A program made the position numbers and the translations under genes. The notes under the pieces are model-generated. The model ran no database searches. It was not told the origin of the DNA and was given only the letters and a program-made list of their open reading frames with translations. This document shows, piece by piece, positions 1-8,041 of a stretch of 64,000 nucleotides of DNA (positions are counted from its first letter, which is position 1; every line of letters begins with the position of its first letter). Origin of the DNA: Chitinophaga pinensis (GTDB taxonomy: Bacteria > Bacteroidota > Bacteroidia > Flavobacteriales_D > Crocinitomicaceae); contig CAMDNE010000004.1 of NCBI GenBank assembly GCA_945902745.1, positions 124,001 through 188,000 on the forward strand. Direction: 5' to 3'.

Positions 1-707
1 ATCCCAACTAATTTTCCAGAAATAGTCGGCGTCTTATCAAATGACAAACTTTTTACTTTTTCTGGAAATTGTAAAACAGGGTAATTCAAAGAAATAATTT
101 CATCATTTTCGGTGAAAAATTGAGTAAGATCAGCTGGTAATTGGTCATGAAGACTCCATTTCTCATCTATCAAATCAATAGATTCATCAATCTCATTTTT
201 CAACATCCGCTGCCAATTTGTTTTGTCAGCAAAAAAAGACTTTAAAGCAACTTCCAACATTCCAGCTTCATATCTATTTGGTGTTTCAGCTAAACGAATT
301 GCCGAAGACGCTCCTTGATCTATCCATCTAGTTGGAACTTGGGTAATTCTTGTAACTCCTACCTTTACGATATCAGTTGCTGCCAAATAAACAATATGAG
401 GAGTATTATGATTTCGTTGCTCCCATTCTGGATCTCTTCCCTCTCCTAAGTGTGCACGACACAATTCTGGTCGTAATGTACATTCTGTAGCTTCTGGAGC
501 ACTTATAAAACAAGCATAACAAAATCCATCGCCAAATGACTTTTTAGTATTCTTTCCACAGCATGTGCAAATAATTTGGCCATTCCAACTCAATTGAATC
601 GTTGAACCAATTAATTCATTGACATGAATATTTTCTATAAGATTTAAATCATATCGAATGGTGTCTTCTAATGAAACACTCATTTTCCTAAGATTACCTT
701 TCACCAT
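1..707 (-). CDS. DUF2797 family protein (3' end beyond the window)
   Basis: Partial gene: the start is inside and the C-terminus lies beyond position 1. The protein begins MVKGNLRKMS, has a Cys cluster (ICTCCGKN, then FCYACF) that looks like a zinc-binding knuckle, and then the DUF2797 core with HIVYLAATDIVKVGVTR and TQVPTRWIDQGAS. The ATG at 707 is chosen over an internal ATG at 683 because family members carry a G-x-LRKM start, as I recall them. This ATG overlaps the gldC stop by one base (TAATG), which suggests translational coupling. The core resembles a GIY-YIG-type fold, but I see no evidence of nuclease activity. The molecular function is unknown. Family assignment is by remembered sequence pattern. 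Confidence 0.85.
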   Translation of the reverse strand, partial: MVKGNLRKMSVSLEDTIRYDLNLIENIHVNELIGSTIQLSWNGQIICTCCGKNTKKSFGDGFCYACFISAPEATECTLRPELCRAHLGEGRDPEWEQRNHNTPHIVYLAATDIVKVGVTRITQVPTRWIDQGASSAIRLAETPNRYEAGMLEVALKSFFADKTNWQRMLKNEIDESIDLIDEKWSLHDQLPADLTQFFTENDEIISLNYPVLQFPEKVKSLSFDKTPTISGKLVG

Positions 708-1057
708 TAGTTCTCTTCAGGTAATATTTGCATTTTTTCAGCAAAGTGATAACAGAAATCTCTTAAGTCTTCACAAATTAAATTTTCGCCAGTAGCTTTT
801 TCAAACGTATCTGCCATTGTCAAAAGGGTTTGATGAAAAAACTGTTTCATCTCTTCGATTGACATATCCTTTGTCCATAAGTCAATTTTCATGGTATTAT
901 TTTCTGTTGGATCCCATAAAGAAAGCATCAACGCTTTAGCTGGCGCATTGTCCATTTTCCCATCTGGAGCAGTCCATTTCATTCCAACTGGCAAATTATT
1001 TTCATTCAAGCCAACTTTGATACTTATTTCTGAAGTTTTAACTATTTCGTCTTCCAT
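707..1057 (-). CDS. gldC: Gliding motility protein GldC
   Basis: A 116-residue soluble protein. Its core (KTSEISIKVGL, MKWTAPDG, then IDLWTKDMSIEEMKQFFHQTL) matches GldC, which in Flavobacterium is co-transcribed with gldB and aids gliding and type IX secretion; its biochemical role is not established. I start at the ATG at 1057. A TTG three codons upstream (1066) would overlap gldB and is less likely, and GldC proteins normally begin just before KTSEI. It lies one base after the gldB stop and overlaps the DUF2797 start by one base, so the three genes form one tight operon. Confidence 0.93.
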   Translation of the reverse strand: MEDEIVKTSEISIKVGLNENNLPVGMKWTAPDGKMDNAPAKALMLSLWDPTENNTMKIDLWTKDMSIEEMKQFFHQTLLTMADTFEKATGENLICEDLRDFCYHFAEKMQILPEEN

Positions 1058-1058
1058 T

Positions 1059-2066
1059 CTAATCAATTTCGTATTCTACTAATATTTCCGTGTACGGCGT
1101 ATTTATTAACTGTTCTAAAGATATTTCTTTCGATTCCATGAATTTTTGAATCATTCTAAATCCTAAGAATTGCCCTAGTCTATCCGGACCTTTTTCTGGA
1201 AGTCCAATCGTAAAAGGTCCTTCTTTTAAAAGATTTTTAACGTTCAATTCATTAATAGAGAAGAGTAATTTCTCGTCTACCAAATATTTCCAAAGCGAAT
1301 ATTCATTATCGATTGCCCATTTATAATCAACATCCGAATAACGCATAATGATCGATGGGTCCTTGTCTAGGTATGCTGCTTGAGTCAGATAAAGAATTTT
1401 ACCCCAACGAACTACTTGTTCAGCTAGATTTCCATCTTCTTCTTCAACATAATGTGTCATAACCCAAGAACAAATAGCATCACGCGTTAAAAACTTATCT
1501 TCCATCCCTTCTTTGATCCATTCGTAAAAAGGCTCTTGCGGTAATTCTTTAATAACATCTGTTTTTGGACCTAAATAACTTTCTAAACCGATTCCAATTT
1601 CTTGCTCGGTACTAAAAGAGTTTGACTTAAAAAGTGCATTCACAAAAACAATATTTTCTGGTATTTCACCTTTATTAAAATGAAATTTAAGATGTTTAAA
1701 TCCTTCAATTATCTCACTCTTATATGGTGATAAATTAGAGAATTTTTCAGCGATTCTTTTTTCAAGCCTTTTGATATAAGGGTCTTCTAAATACAAATCT
1801 AAACTTTTCACAAATCCAGTATCAGAAGAATTTGCCATTTGAATGCAATATCCAAGATTGTATTCGTAGATATTCGTAATCTTTTTTAGATGAGTATGAT
1901 GAAACTCTAGTCTCTTTTCACCTTTAACATTAACAAGAATTGAATCCAAATTCACAAAACCTATTTTGACGTTCACGTTAGAGACATCTACATCCAATGG
2001 ATTGGTTGAACATCTAACGAAAATAAGAATTACGACTAGTATTGTAAAAATGTTTTTTAGAGTCAT
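1059..2066 (-). CDS. gldB: Gliding motility lipoprotein GldB
   Basis: 335 residues. The N-terminus is a lipoprotein signal peptide with hydrophobic stretch and lipobox ending FVRC (Cys about residue 19), followed by the family start region DVSNVNVKIGFVNLD. The rest (EIGIGLESYLG, KYLVDEKLLFSINE, IGLPEKGPDRLGQFLGFRMI) follows the GldB pattern, which has a weak resemblance to zinc-protease-like folds. GldB is an essential lipoprotein for gliding and type IX secretion in Flavobacterium johnsoniae. It is the first gene of the gldB-gldC-DUF2797 operon, divergent from the outer-membrane barrel gene at 2136. It lies away from the gldK-N cluster but in the same window. Confidence 0.93.
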   Translation of the reverse strand: MTLKNIFTILVVILIFVRCSTNPLDVDVSNVNVKIGFVNLDSILVNVKGEKRLEFHHTHLKKITNIYEYNLGYCIQMANSSDTGFVKSLDLYLEDPYIKRLEKRIAEKFSNLSPYKSEIIEGFKHLKFHFNKGEIPENIVFVNALFKSNSFSTEQEIGIGLESYLGPKTDVIKELPQEPFYEWIKEGMEDKFLTRDAICSWVMTHYVEEEDGNLAEQVVRWGKILYLTQAAYLDKDPSIIMRYSDVDYKWAIDNEYSLWKYLVDEKLLFSINELNVKNLLKEGPFTIGLPEKGPDRLGQFLGFRMIQKFMESKEISLEQLINTPYTEILVEYEID

Positions 2067-2088
2067 TATTATTCTTTAATATTGCAGT

Positions 2089-2096
2089 CAAAAGTA
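2089..2096 (-). promoter_or_regulatory. Probable -7 box of the gldB operon promoter
   Basis: On the minus strand this reads TACTTTTG, a perfect match to the Bacteroidota -7 consensus TAnnTTTG. It is 22 bases upstream of the gldB ATG. I do not see a clear TTG at the expected -33 position, so this is inference from one box. Confidence 0.4.
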
Positions 2097-2135
2097 CATA
2101 AATCAAAGGATTTGTGTTTAGAAAAAGAAAAAAGT

Positions 2136-2978
2136 ATGAAAAAAATTATCTATTCAATTTTAACAATTAGCATAACATTGAGTGCATTTGCACAAGAGGC
2201 GGCGGATAAAAAAGTTCAAGCAGGTTTAGTTGTTGGATCAGGACTCGCTTTTCAAAAAATGGGCACAAAGTATTTAAGCAATAATGGAGGGAATGACCTT
2301 ACTGTTGGTGCAAATGTAAATTTTAGTCTTTCTGAAACAATTGGTTTTTGTACTGGTTTAGAGTTTGATTTTGAGACGTTGAAATATTCAGCTCCTGGTT
2401 CAAAAGGAGAAAATGTTTATTACTATTTTAATGATACGGAGATCCTTAGGAATCAAAATGTCGAGCTTACTTCTACTTCTACTGAAGTATTTCAATTAAC
2501 AGAAAGAAAACAAAAAGCAGTTTATCTGACGATTCCTACAATGTTAACGTTTAGAACGAAGTTTTTTGGTTACTTCCGTTATTTTGGGAAATTTGGTTTA
2601 AGAAATTCTTTCTTATTAAAAAGTCATGTAAATGATGCTGGCTTTACATTAGCAGGAAATGATTTCCTAGGTGCTATGACAGCAAAGACAAATGATAACA
2701 TGATTATTAAAAATGAGACGGTATTCTTCAAATCTGCATTTGGTTTATGTGGTGGAGCTGAATGGAATTTCTCTGGATCTACTTCTTTAGTCGCAGAACT
2801 TGGGTATTACTACGGTTTCACACAATTATATTGGAAAAATGACGGAACTGTGGCTCAAATCGATAGAGAAACAACACTTTTTTCTAGTGGAGTAAACAAT
2901 GGAACGGGCAATGATGTTCACTTTTCGAATCGTGCAACGCAAAGTCAAGTTATGTTGAAAATTTCAATACTATTTTAA
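2136..2978 (+). CDS. Outer-membrane beta-barrel family protein
   Basis: About 280 residues starting at MKKIIYSILT with a clear signal peptide ending in SAFAQ. An upstream in-frame TTG at 2082 would place 18 charged residues before the signal peptide and is rejected. The mature protein has alternating hydrophobic strands (GFCTGLEFDFETL, AVYLTIPTMLTFRT, LVAELGYYYGF) and ends in a hydrophobic residue and Phe (ILF), as expected for a small outer-membrane barrel of the PorT-like type common in Bacteroidota. Ligand and role are unknown. It is divergent from gldB and 15 bases before nadE, so it probably heads that operon. Confidence 0.7.
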   Translation: MKKIIYSILTISITLSAFAQEAADKKVQAGLVVGSGLAFQKMGTKYLSNNGGNDLTVGANVNFSLSETIGFCTGLEFDFETLKYSAPGSKGENVYYYFNDTEILRNQNVELTSTSTEVFQLTERKQKAVYLTIPTMLTFRTKFFGYFRYFGKFGLRNSFLLKSHVNDAGFTLAGNDFLGAMTAKTNDNMIIKNETVFFKSAFGLCGGAEWNFSGSTSLVAELGYYYGFTQLYWKNDGTVAQIDRETTLFSSGVNNGTGNDVHFSNRATQSQVMLKISILF

Positions 2979-2993
2979 TCTAAGTAGTTCAAT

Positions 2994-3767
2994 TTGAATC
3001 AGACAGAACTTTCAAAATATATTACAGTCTGGCTTAACGCTTATTGCGAGAAAGCCAGACTTTCTGGTTTTATAGTGGGTATATCCGGCGGTGTAGATTC
3101 TGCTTTGACTTCATTGCTTTGCGCGCACACTGGAAAAAGAACTATTCTGGTTAATATGCCAATCAGGCAAGCACAATCAGAATACAATAGAGCCAATAAA
3201 CACATAGAAGATTTACAAGCTAAGTTCTCAAATGTTGAGAAAATTGAAGTTGATTTGACTTTGCTTTTTGAACAATTCGAAAAAACGCTTCCAAAAGATA
3301 CTTTTGAAAATGCCTTAGCAATGGCAAATACAAGAGCTAGATTGCGCATGACGACATTATACGCTATTGGTCAAACACATAATTGTTTGGTTGCTGGAAC
3401 AGGAAATAAAATCGAAGATTTCGGAGTTGGGTTTTTTACTAAATATGGTGATGGTGGTGTTGATATAAGTCCTATTGCCGATTTAACAAAAACCGAAGTT
3501 AAAAACTTAGCATCTAGTCTTGGTGTGATTAATGAAATTTTGATTGCCAAACCAACCGATGGTTTGTGGGGAGATGACCGAAGTGATGAAGATCAACTTG
3601 GGGCAACTTATCCAGAACTTGAATGGGCGATGGAATTTAAAGGTAATGAAGAAAACCTTGATGATCGTCAAAAGACTGTACTTTCAATCTTCAAGAAATT
3701 AAATGCAGTGAACAAGCATAAAATGGAACCAATTCCAGTTTGTCTTGTTCCCCATAATCTTAGATAA
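2994..3767 (+). CDS. nadE: NAD+ synthase (NadE)
   Basis: A 257-residue single-domain synthetase that amidates nicotinic acid adenine dinucleotide with ATP to give NAD+. The ATP pyrophosphatase loop is ISGGVDSALTS (about residues 29-39), and the conserved AGTGNKIEDFGVGFFTKYGDGGVDISP segment is split here by eye into the AGTGNK and FFTKYGDGGVD motifs; APTDGL-type KPTDGLWGDDRSDEDQ follows. No glutaminase domain is present, so ammonia or a separate amidotransferase must supply nitrogen. The start appears to be TTG at 2994: an in-frame TAG lies at 2985 and no ATG occurs before the P-loop region. Downstream, the M48 peptidase begins 3 bases after the stop. Confidence 0.93.
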   Translation: MNQTELSKYITVWLNAYCEKARLSGFIVGISGGVDSALTSLLCAHTGKRTILVNMPIRQAQSEYNRANKHIEDLQAKFSNVEKIEVDLTLLFEQFEKTLPKDTFENALAMANTRARLRMTTLYAIGQTHNCLVAGTGNKIEDFGVGFFTKYGDGGVDISPIADLTKTEVKNLASSLGVINEILIAKPTDGLWGDDRSDEDQLGATYPELEWAMEFKGNEENLDDRQKTVLSIFKKLNAVNKHKMEPIPVCLVPHNLR

Positions 3768-3770
3768 ATT

Positions 3771-5999
3771 ATGAATCTAAAATCACTTTTTATCAGTGTC
3801 ATTTTAATGGTGCTTATTTCAAACATTGGTAATTCTCAAATAAACTTTGATAAATACACAACGTTGATGTCTAAAGGTCCAATTCCAGAAGATTTCACGA
3901 AAGAGACATATAAAAAGTTAGCTGATGATTTAAAAAAAGACCGTTCAGATTTAACTAATTCCCAGGAAAAAGTATTTATTGAAGGTACTAATTACGCGAT
4001 TGATGAAATTTTACATTCTGGACTTGTCATCTATGGCGATGAAATTAGTTCCTATGTTTCTGAAATTGCAAACAAACTCTTGCAAAATGAGGGTGATTTG
4101 CGTTCGAAATTGCGTTTTTACACCATTAAATCAAATGCTGCAAACGCATTTAGCACCGACCAAGGAATTGTGTTTGTCACAACTGGACTAATCGCACAAT
4201 TAACAAGTGAAGCACAATTAGCGTATGTCTTGGCTCATGAAATTGCTCATTACACAGAAAAACATGTTGTAGAAACGTTTGATTGGAAAACTCAGAATGG
4301 TAGGCAAAATGATAGAATTGAAAGATTAAGTCAATATTCAAAAGAGAAAGAATTTGAAGCAGACAAAATTGGAATTCACATGTACAATGATGCAGGCTAT
4401 TCAGTTGATGAAATATTTTCGACGTTTGATGTCTTAATGTATTCTTACCTTCCTTTCGACGAAATTGAGTTTCCATTTACTTATTTCAATTCTTCTCAAA
4501 TTTTCGTACCTTCTAGCCTCTTTCCTACTAAGAAATATGAGATAAAAGCAGAAGAAGATTACGATGATGAAAATAGCTCTCACCCAAATATAAAAAAGAG
4601 AAAAGAAGCTGCAGAAAAAGAAATAGGAACAATATCAAATTGGCAAAACGCCGAACAATTTTTAGGGATTGACAGATTTAATCAAGTCAGAAACATAGCA
4701 CGATTCGAAAGTGTTCGTTCTGATATCATTGATGCATCGTATGGCAATGCAATGTATTCAGTTTTCCTCCTAGAAAAAGATTTTCCAAATTCAATCTATT
4801 TAAAACGTATGAAAGCGCAAATTTGGTTGAATATGATGTTGTATAAATCTGAAAATATGTCGGCAAAAATGTTAGACAAAACTTCAGAATATGAAGGGGA
4901 ATCTGCCGCTATCCACTTTTTCTTGAAGAAATTAAATAGAGAAGGAATGATGACGATGGCGCTTCGTCAAATTCATGATCTTCACATCGCAAATTTAAAT
5001 GATTCCGAAATATCTGCAATTTATACACGATTTGTGAAAGAAGTTTCAAATGATGATAAGTTTAAAATTGAATCATTTTCTAAGAAATCATTTTCTGAAG
5101 CAGCGAATGACTTTATTATGTCTCAAAGTGATACGAATAAAATTATTTTAAAAGATACCATCGTAAAATCTACGTCTAAATATGATCGAATCAAAAACAA
5201 AAAAAATGCTGATGCACCTGAGAATTTTGATTCAACTAAATTCTACTTATACGGTATAGGTGATATTATAATTGATCCTGAATTCATTAATCAACATGAT
5301 CAATTCAAGAAAATAAAAGCTGATGAGGACAAAGAGGTTGAAAAATACAATTCTCTATCTAACGCTGAACAAAAAGCTTTAGACAAGAAAAAAGTTGCAA
5401 ATGAATACAGTATTGGGTTAAAAGAAATAATCGTTGTAGAACCAATGGTTATAAGCTATAAAAAAGGAAATGTGGATAATGTGAAATCTGAAAAATTAGA
5501 AAAAGATTTTGCTTCAGCAATTGAAAGCTCTGCAAAAAGTGCAGGTGTTACAACCTACTCTATTGATAGCAGGTCATTAATAAACAAAGGAACACAAGGT
5601 TTTAATGAAAGAAGTTTGTTAATCTCTTTACTCAATCAACTTGCAGCAGAAGACAATGTCAATATTTTCCCAGTTGATTTTCAGCTATTGAATGAAATAA
5701 AAAACAATTATGGAACATCTAAAGTAATGTTCTCATTGGTTGAACATGATTACTCACCAAACATAACAGGAATGGGCGTTTTCTCGTCCTTATTACTTTA
5801 CCCAATTCTTTTTGTTTATGTTCCAATAGGGATTTTAACAGGCAATAACACGCAAATGAACGTTCTGATACTTGATTTAGAAAATGGTATAATTGAGAAT
5901 GGAATAAATTATTATTTCAAAGACTCTCCAAAGAAATTACAACTTGGAGCGCACATGTATGACATCTTTAAAAAATTAAATACTGAACCAATAAATTAA
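3771..5999 (+). CDS. M48-family metallopeptidase with long C-terminal extension, exported
   Basis: 742 residues with a signal peptide (ISNIGNSQ near residue 23). The peptidase domain spans roughly 70-290 and carries the zinc motif HEIAH at 156-160, with the EKEFEAD stretch around 191-198 supplying the third ligand. This is the Oma1/BepA-like M48 arrangement of periplasmic quality-control proteases. About 450 residues follow. They have no recognisable TPR signature, but include a Lys/Asp-rich stretch (about 455-545) and a hydrophobic segment near 665-690 (SSLLLYPILFVYVPIGIL) that may be membrane inserted. It is in tandem with nadE and a barrel protein. A role in outer-membrane protein maintenance is inference from the M48 class and the adjacent barrel gene. 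Confidence 0.85.
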   Translation: MNLKSLFISVILMVLISNIGNSQINFDKYTTLMSKGPIPEDFTKETYKKLADDLKKDRSDLTNSQEKVFIEGTNYAIDEILHSGLVIYGDEISSYVSEIANKLLQNEGDLRSKLRFYTIKSNAANAFSTDQGIVFVTTGLIAQLTSEAQLAYVLAHEIAHYTEKHVVETFDWKTQNGRQNDRIERLSQYSKEKEFEADKIGIHMYNDAGYSVDEIFSTFDVLMYSYLPFDEIEFPFTYFNSSQIFVPSSLFPTKKYEIKAEEDYDDENSSHPNIKKRKEAAEKEIGTISNWQNAEQFLGIDRFNQVRNIARFESVRSDIIDASYGNAMYSVFLLEKDFPNSIYLKRMKAQIWLNMMLYKSENMSAKMLDKTSEYEGESAAIHFFLKKLNREGMMTMALRQIHDLHIANLNDSEISAIYTRFVKEVSNDDKFKIESFSKKSFSEAANDFIMSQSDTNKIILKDTIVKSTSKYDRIKNKKNADAPENFDSTKFYLYGIGDIIIDPEFINQHDQFKKIKADEDKEVEKYNSLSNAEQKALDKKKVANEYSIGLKEIIVVEPMVISYKKGNVDNVKSEKLEKDFASAIESSAKSAGVTTYSIDSRSLINKGTQGFNERSLLISLLNQLAAEDNVNIFPVDFQLLNEIKNNYGTSKVMFSLVEHDYSPNITGMGVFSSLLLYPILFVYVPIGILTGNNTQMNVLILDLENGIIENGINYYFKDSPKKLQLGAHMYDIFKKLNTEPIN

Positions 6000-6003
6000 A
6001 CAC

Positions 6004-6825
6004 ATGAAATTTTATCTCTTATTTATTGCTTCGTTATTTTGTGGATTCTTTACATTAAGTCAAAAAAACAATGGTTATTATGGCCATAAAGGGTTTATTC
6101 AAATTGAGTCTGTGATGAGTTATCCGTTTTTTTCTAATGTTTTGTCAAGCGAAAACAATGCATATACCGCAACAAGTTCAGCCTTAATTGTAAAAAAAGA
6201 CCACTTTAATATAGGTTTTCGGATAAATGCAGGTTATGCAATTAAAAGAAATGTTGCATTGTCATTTGAATATGGTCAAGATTATTCAAGTGTTTATTTA
6301 GATCCTTATAATACCGTTTACAACAATTTTGGTGATCAATATTTTGTACAACATGAAATGCTTGATGTTACTACAAATGTTTTTATTCCTAAAATTGAAT
6401 TTGGAACTTCAAAATCATTACTTCCAATGGGATTGAGTCATCAAATAGGATTTGGCATTTCAAATTCAAAAGTTAAGGAAAAAGACTATTTGTATCGTTA
6501 TGTAGATTATTCTGGCGCAAGTTATACTGGATATGCGCATTATAGCACTTCTTCATCAGACATAGATCCAATTAATTTTTCCAATTTGAAGACAGTTAAA
6601 CGTTATGTTATACTGTACGCCTTAAGTATGAGATCTCCAATAACAAAAAATTTAATGATTCATTATGGTTTAAAATACACCTTGAATGTCGGTAAAAAGC
6701 AAAGTTACAATAGCTATTCCAATAATTCGAATGAATATTACACATCAGAGATTATGCAATCTGTTGCTCAACAGCGTTTGTTTTCATTAATGAGTTTTAA
6801 TATTGGTTTAACATTTGCTTTTTAA
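6004..6825 (+). CDS. Putative outer-membrane beta-barrel protein
   Basis: 273 residues with a signal peptide (SLFCGFFTLSQ) and a mature part rich in Tyr, Ser and alternating hydrophobic strands (FRINAGYAIKRNVALSFEYGQ, LMIHYGLKYTLNVG), ending LTFAF, a typical barrel C-terminus with terminal Phe. I do not recognise a named family. It starts 4 bases after the M48 gene, so the two are probably co-translated; the barrel may be a client or partner of that protease (inference). Its stop codon overlaps the stop of the convergent ferredoxin gene. Confidence 0.65.
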   Translation: MKFYLLFIASLFCGFFTLSQKNNGYYGHKGFIQIESVMSYPFFSNVLSSENNAYTATSSALIVKKDHFNIGFRINAGYAIKRNVALSFEYGQDYSSVYLDPYNTVYNNFGDQYFVQHEMLDVTTNVFIPKIEFGTSKSLLPMGLSHQIGFGISNSKVKEKDYLYRYVDYSGASYTGYAHYSTSSSDIDPINFSNLKTVKRYVILYALSMRSPITKNLMIHYGLKYTLNVGKKQSYNSYSNNSNEYYTSEIMQSVAQQRLFSLMSFNIGLTFAF

Positions 6826-7142
6826 GCTTCTGGAGCCAATCTTAAAACGATTCCGTCTATTTCTTCAGCTAAGTGTATTTGACAGCCTAAACGGCTATTA
6901 GGTTTGACGAAAAACGCTTGGTCAAGCATGTCTAGTTCGGCATCTCGTTGTTCAGGTAGATCCGTATCTGATTCTAAATAACATTGACATGTTGCACACA
7001 TTGCCATTCCTCCACATTCACCCAAAACTGGCAATTCATAAGCTTTGCACAATTCCATGATGTTCATATTCATGTCTGTAGGACCAACTAATTCATGTAC
7101 TTCGCCTTCACGGTCAATAATTGTTACTTTAATCTCGTTCAT
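6822..7142 (-). CDS. 2Fe-2S ferredoxin, adrenodoxin/Isc-Fdx type
   Basis: A 106-residue one-electron carrier. The cluster ligands are C43, C49 and C52 (GECGGMAMCATC) and C87 (RLGCQIHL), with the acidic partner-binding helix (EQRDAELDMLDQA) between them, as in vertebrate-type ferredoxins. Partners are not encoded nearby, so whether it serves Fe-S assembly, P450 or another oxidoreductase cannot be told. The start is placed at the ATG at 7142; the longer frame begins with TTG at 7160, inside the promoter -7 box, and adds residues lacking in the family. Confidence 0.92.
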   Translation of the reverse strand: MNEIKVTIIDREGEVHELVGPTDMNMNIMELCKAYELPVLGECGGMAMCATCQCYLESDTDLPEQRDAELDMLDQAFFVKPNSRLGCQIHLAEEIDGIVLRLAPEA

Positions 7143-7157
7143 CGATTGTTTTTTGCA

Positions 7158-7189
7158 CAAAAATAGTAATACCGATTAGTATTTGACAA
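7158..7189 (-). promoter_or_regulatory. Promoter of the ferredoxin gene
   Basis: On the minus strand TTG (7189-7187), a 21-base spacer and TATTTTTG (7165-7158) match the Bacteroidota -33/-7 consensus. Transcription would start near 7152, ten bases before the ATG at 7142, which supports that start codon. Confidence 0.65.
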
Positions 7190-7212
7190 TACTGGACTAA
7201 AAAATCCAGTAT
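7189..7212. other. Inverted repeat next to the ferredoxin promoter
   Basis: ATACTGGA and TCCAGTAT form an 8-base perfect inverted repeat around an 8-base A-rich centre. It abuts the -33 TTG of the ferredoxin promoter. No T-tract follows on either strand, so an operator is as likely as a terminator for the lipoprotein gene at 7310. Confidence 0.35.
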
Positions 7213-7309
7213 AACCAAATTCAGATTGGCATTATATCTAAATTAGGTCTAGGTAAATTCACAGCAATGGATTGATAATGTCGAATTGTTACAATGATAT
7301 AAAATCAGC

Positions 7310-7735
7310 TCAATTATAAATTCGAACGAGATTTGTACCGTTATAAGACGTTTGATATTGTCTCAATCCAAAATCACTATCTTGAATTGGAGAACCGTCA
7401 TATAAAGAAAAACGGGCTGTAGAACACGAATCAATCAATGTCAAAAAATTATCTGCGTCTGGATATAACGGTTCTGGACAAAGCGCATCCGGATCTACCG
7501 GTGAATGTCTATCAAAAGCAACAAACTCATCAATCGATCTTCTATAAACAATAATGCCTCGAGAACCACCATTCACATAAGCCCATGTTCCGACACTAAT
7601 TAGTGCATTATAACTCGGTAAATTAATATCAATAGTTACGTCAAAAGCAATACTTGGAACTGGATGGTTTTTATTCTTTTTGCAATTTGAAAACAATAGA
7701 ATTAAACCTAGAAATAAAATAAATCGTAACTTCAT
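7310..7735 (-). CDS. Rieske-like lipoprotein lacking cluster ligands
   Basis: 141 residues from MKLRFILFLG, with lipobox LLFSNC (Cys 18), so probably anchored in a membrane facing the periplasm or surface. The body follows the Rieske-like lipoproteins of Bacteroidota: GIIVYRRSIDEFVAFDRHSP, a Cys pair region (ALCPEP, DSCSTARFSLYDGSPI) and a closing LRQYQTSYNGTNLVRIYN. In true Rieske proteins CxH and CxxH hold the 2Fe-2S cluster. Here only single Cys residues remain and the paired His are absent, so no cluster is expected. An ATG at 7753 is an alternative start, but a TACATTTG box overlaps it. Family link is by pattern; function unknown. Confidence 0.6.
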   Translation of the reverse strand: MKLRFILFLGLILLFSNCKKNKNHPVPSIAFDVTIDINLPSYNALISVGTWAYVNGGSRGIIVYRRSIDEFVAFDRHSPVDPDALCPEPLYPDADNFLTLIDSCSTARFSLYDGSPIQDSDFGLRQYQTSYNGTNLVRIYN

Positions 7736-7762
7736 CACGTTATAAATTGACATTACAAATGT

Positions 7763-8041
7763 ATGAAGATTAAAACGTTTATTGGTCTGCTTTTATTGCT
7801 TTTGATGTTCACTCCTCAGATTCAATCTTGCTCTCCTAAGATTGGAGAAACTGCATCTAGCGTAGAAGAAGCAACTGCTATACTAGCAAAACAAGCTAAA
7901 GCAAAGAGTAAAATAGCGCACAAAGCAAAAAAGAAAGCGTACAAAGCATATTGGAAAAGCCAATCTAAACAAGCGAGAAAATCAATAAAGCGAAATAATC
8001 GTCGTCAAAAAAAGAATGCTAAAGCAAAAAAAAGAAATTAA
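7763..8041 (+). CDS. Small highly basic lipoprotein, function unknown
   Basis: 92 residues. The N-terminal 23 form a hydrophobic signal with a plausible lipobox (QIQSC, Cys 23). The rest is Ala/Lys helix-forming (AKQAKAKSKIAHKAKKKAYKAY) ending in a strongly basic tail (RRQKKNAKAKKRN). Small basic lipoproteins of this sort recur in Flavobacteriia; I know no function, though binding to nucleic acid, lipid A or anionic glycan would suit the charge. Only 27 bases separate its ATG from that of the divergent Rieske-like gene. Its 3' end overlaps the ABC-F gene by 4 bases, tail to tail. Confidence 0.65.
   Translation: MKIKTFIGLLLLLLMFTPQIQSCSPKIGETASSVEEATAILAKQAKAKSKIAHKAKKKAYKAYWKSQSKQARKSIKRNNRRQKKNAKAKKRN

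Noticed and set aside
2082-2135. Upstream TTG start for the barrel protein gene
   Set aside because: It adds 18 charged residues in front of a normal signal peptide; the ATG at 2136 is a better start.
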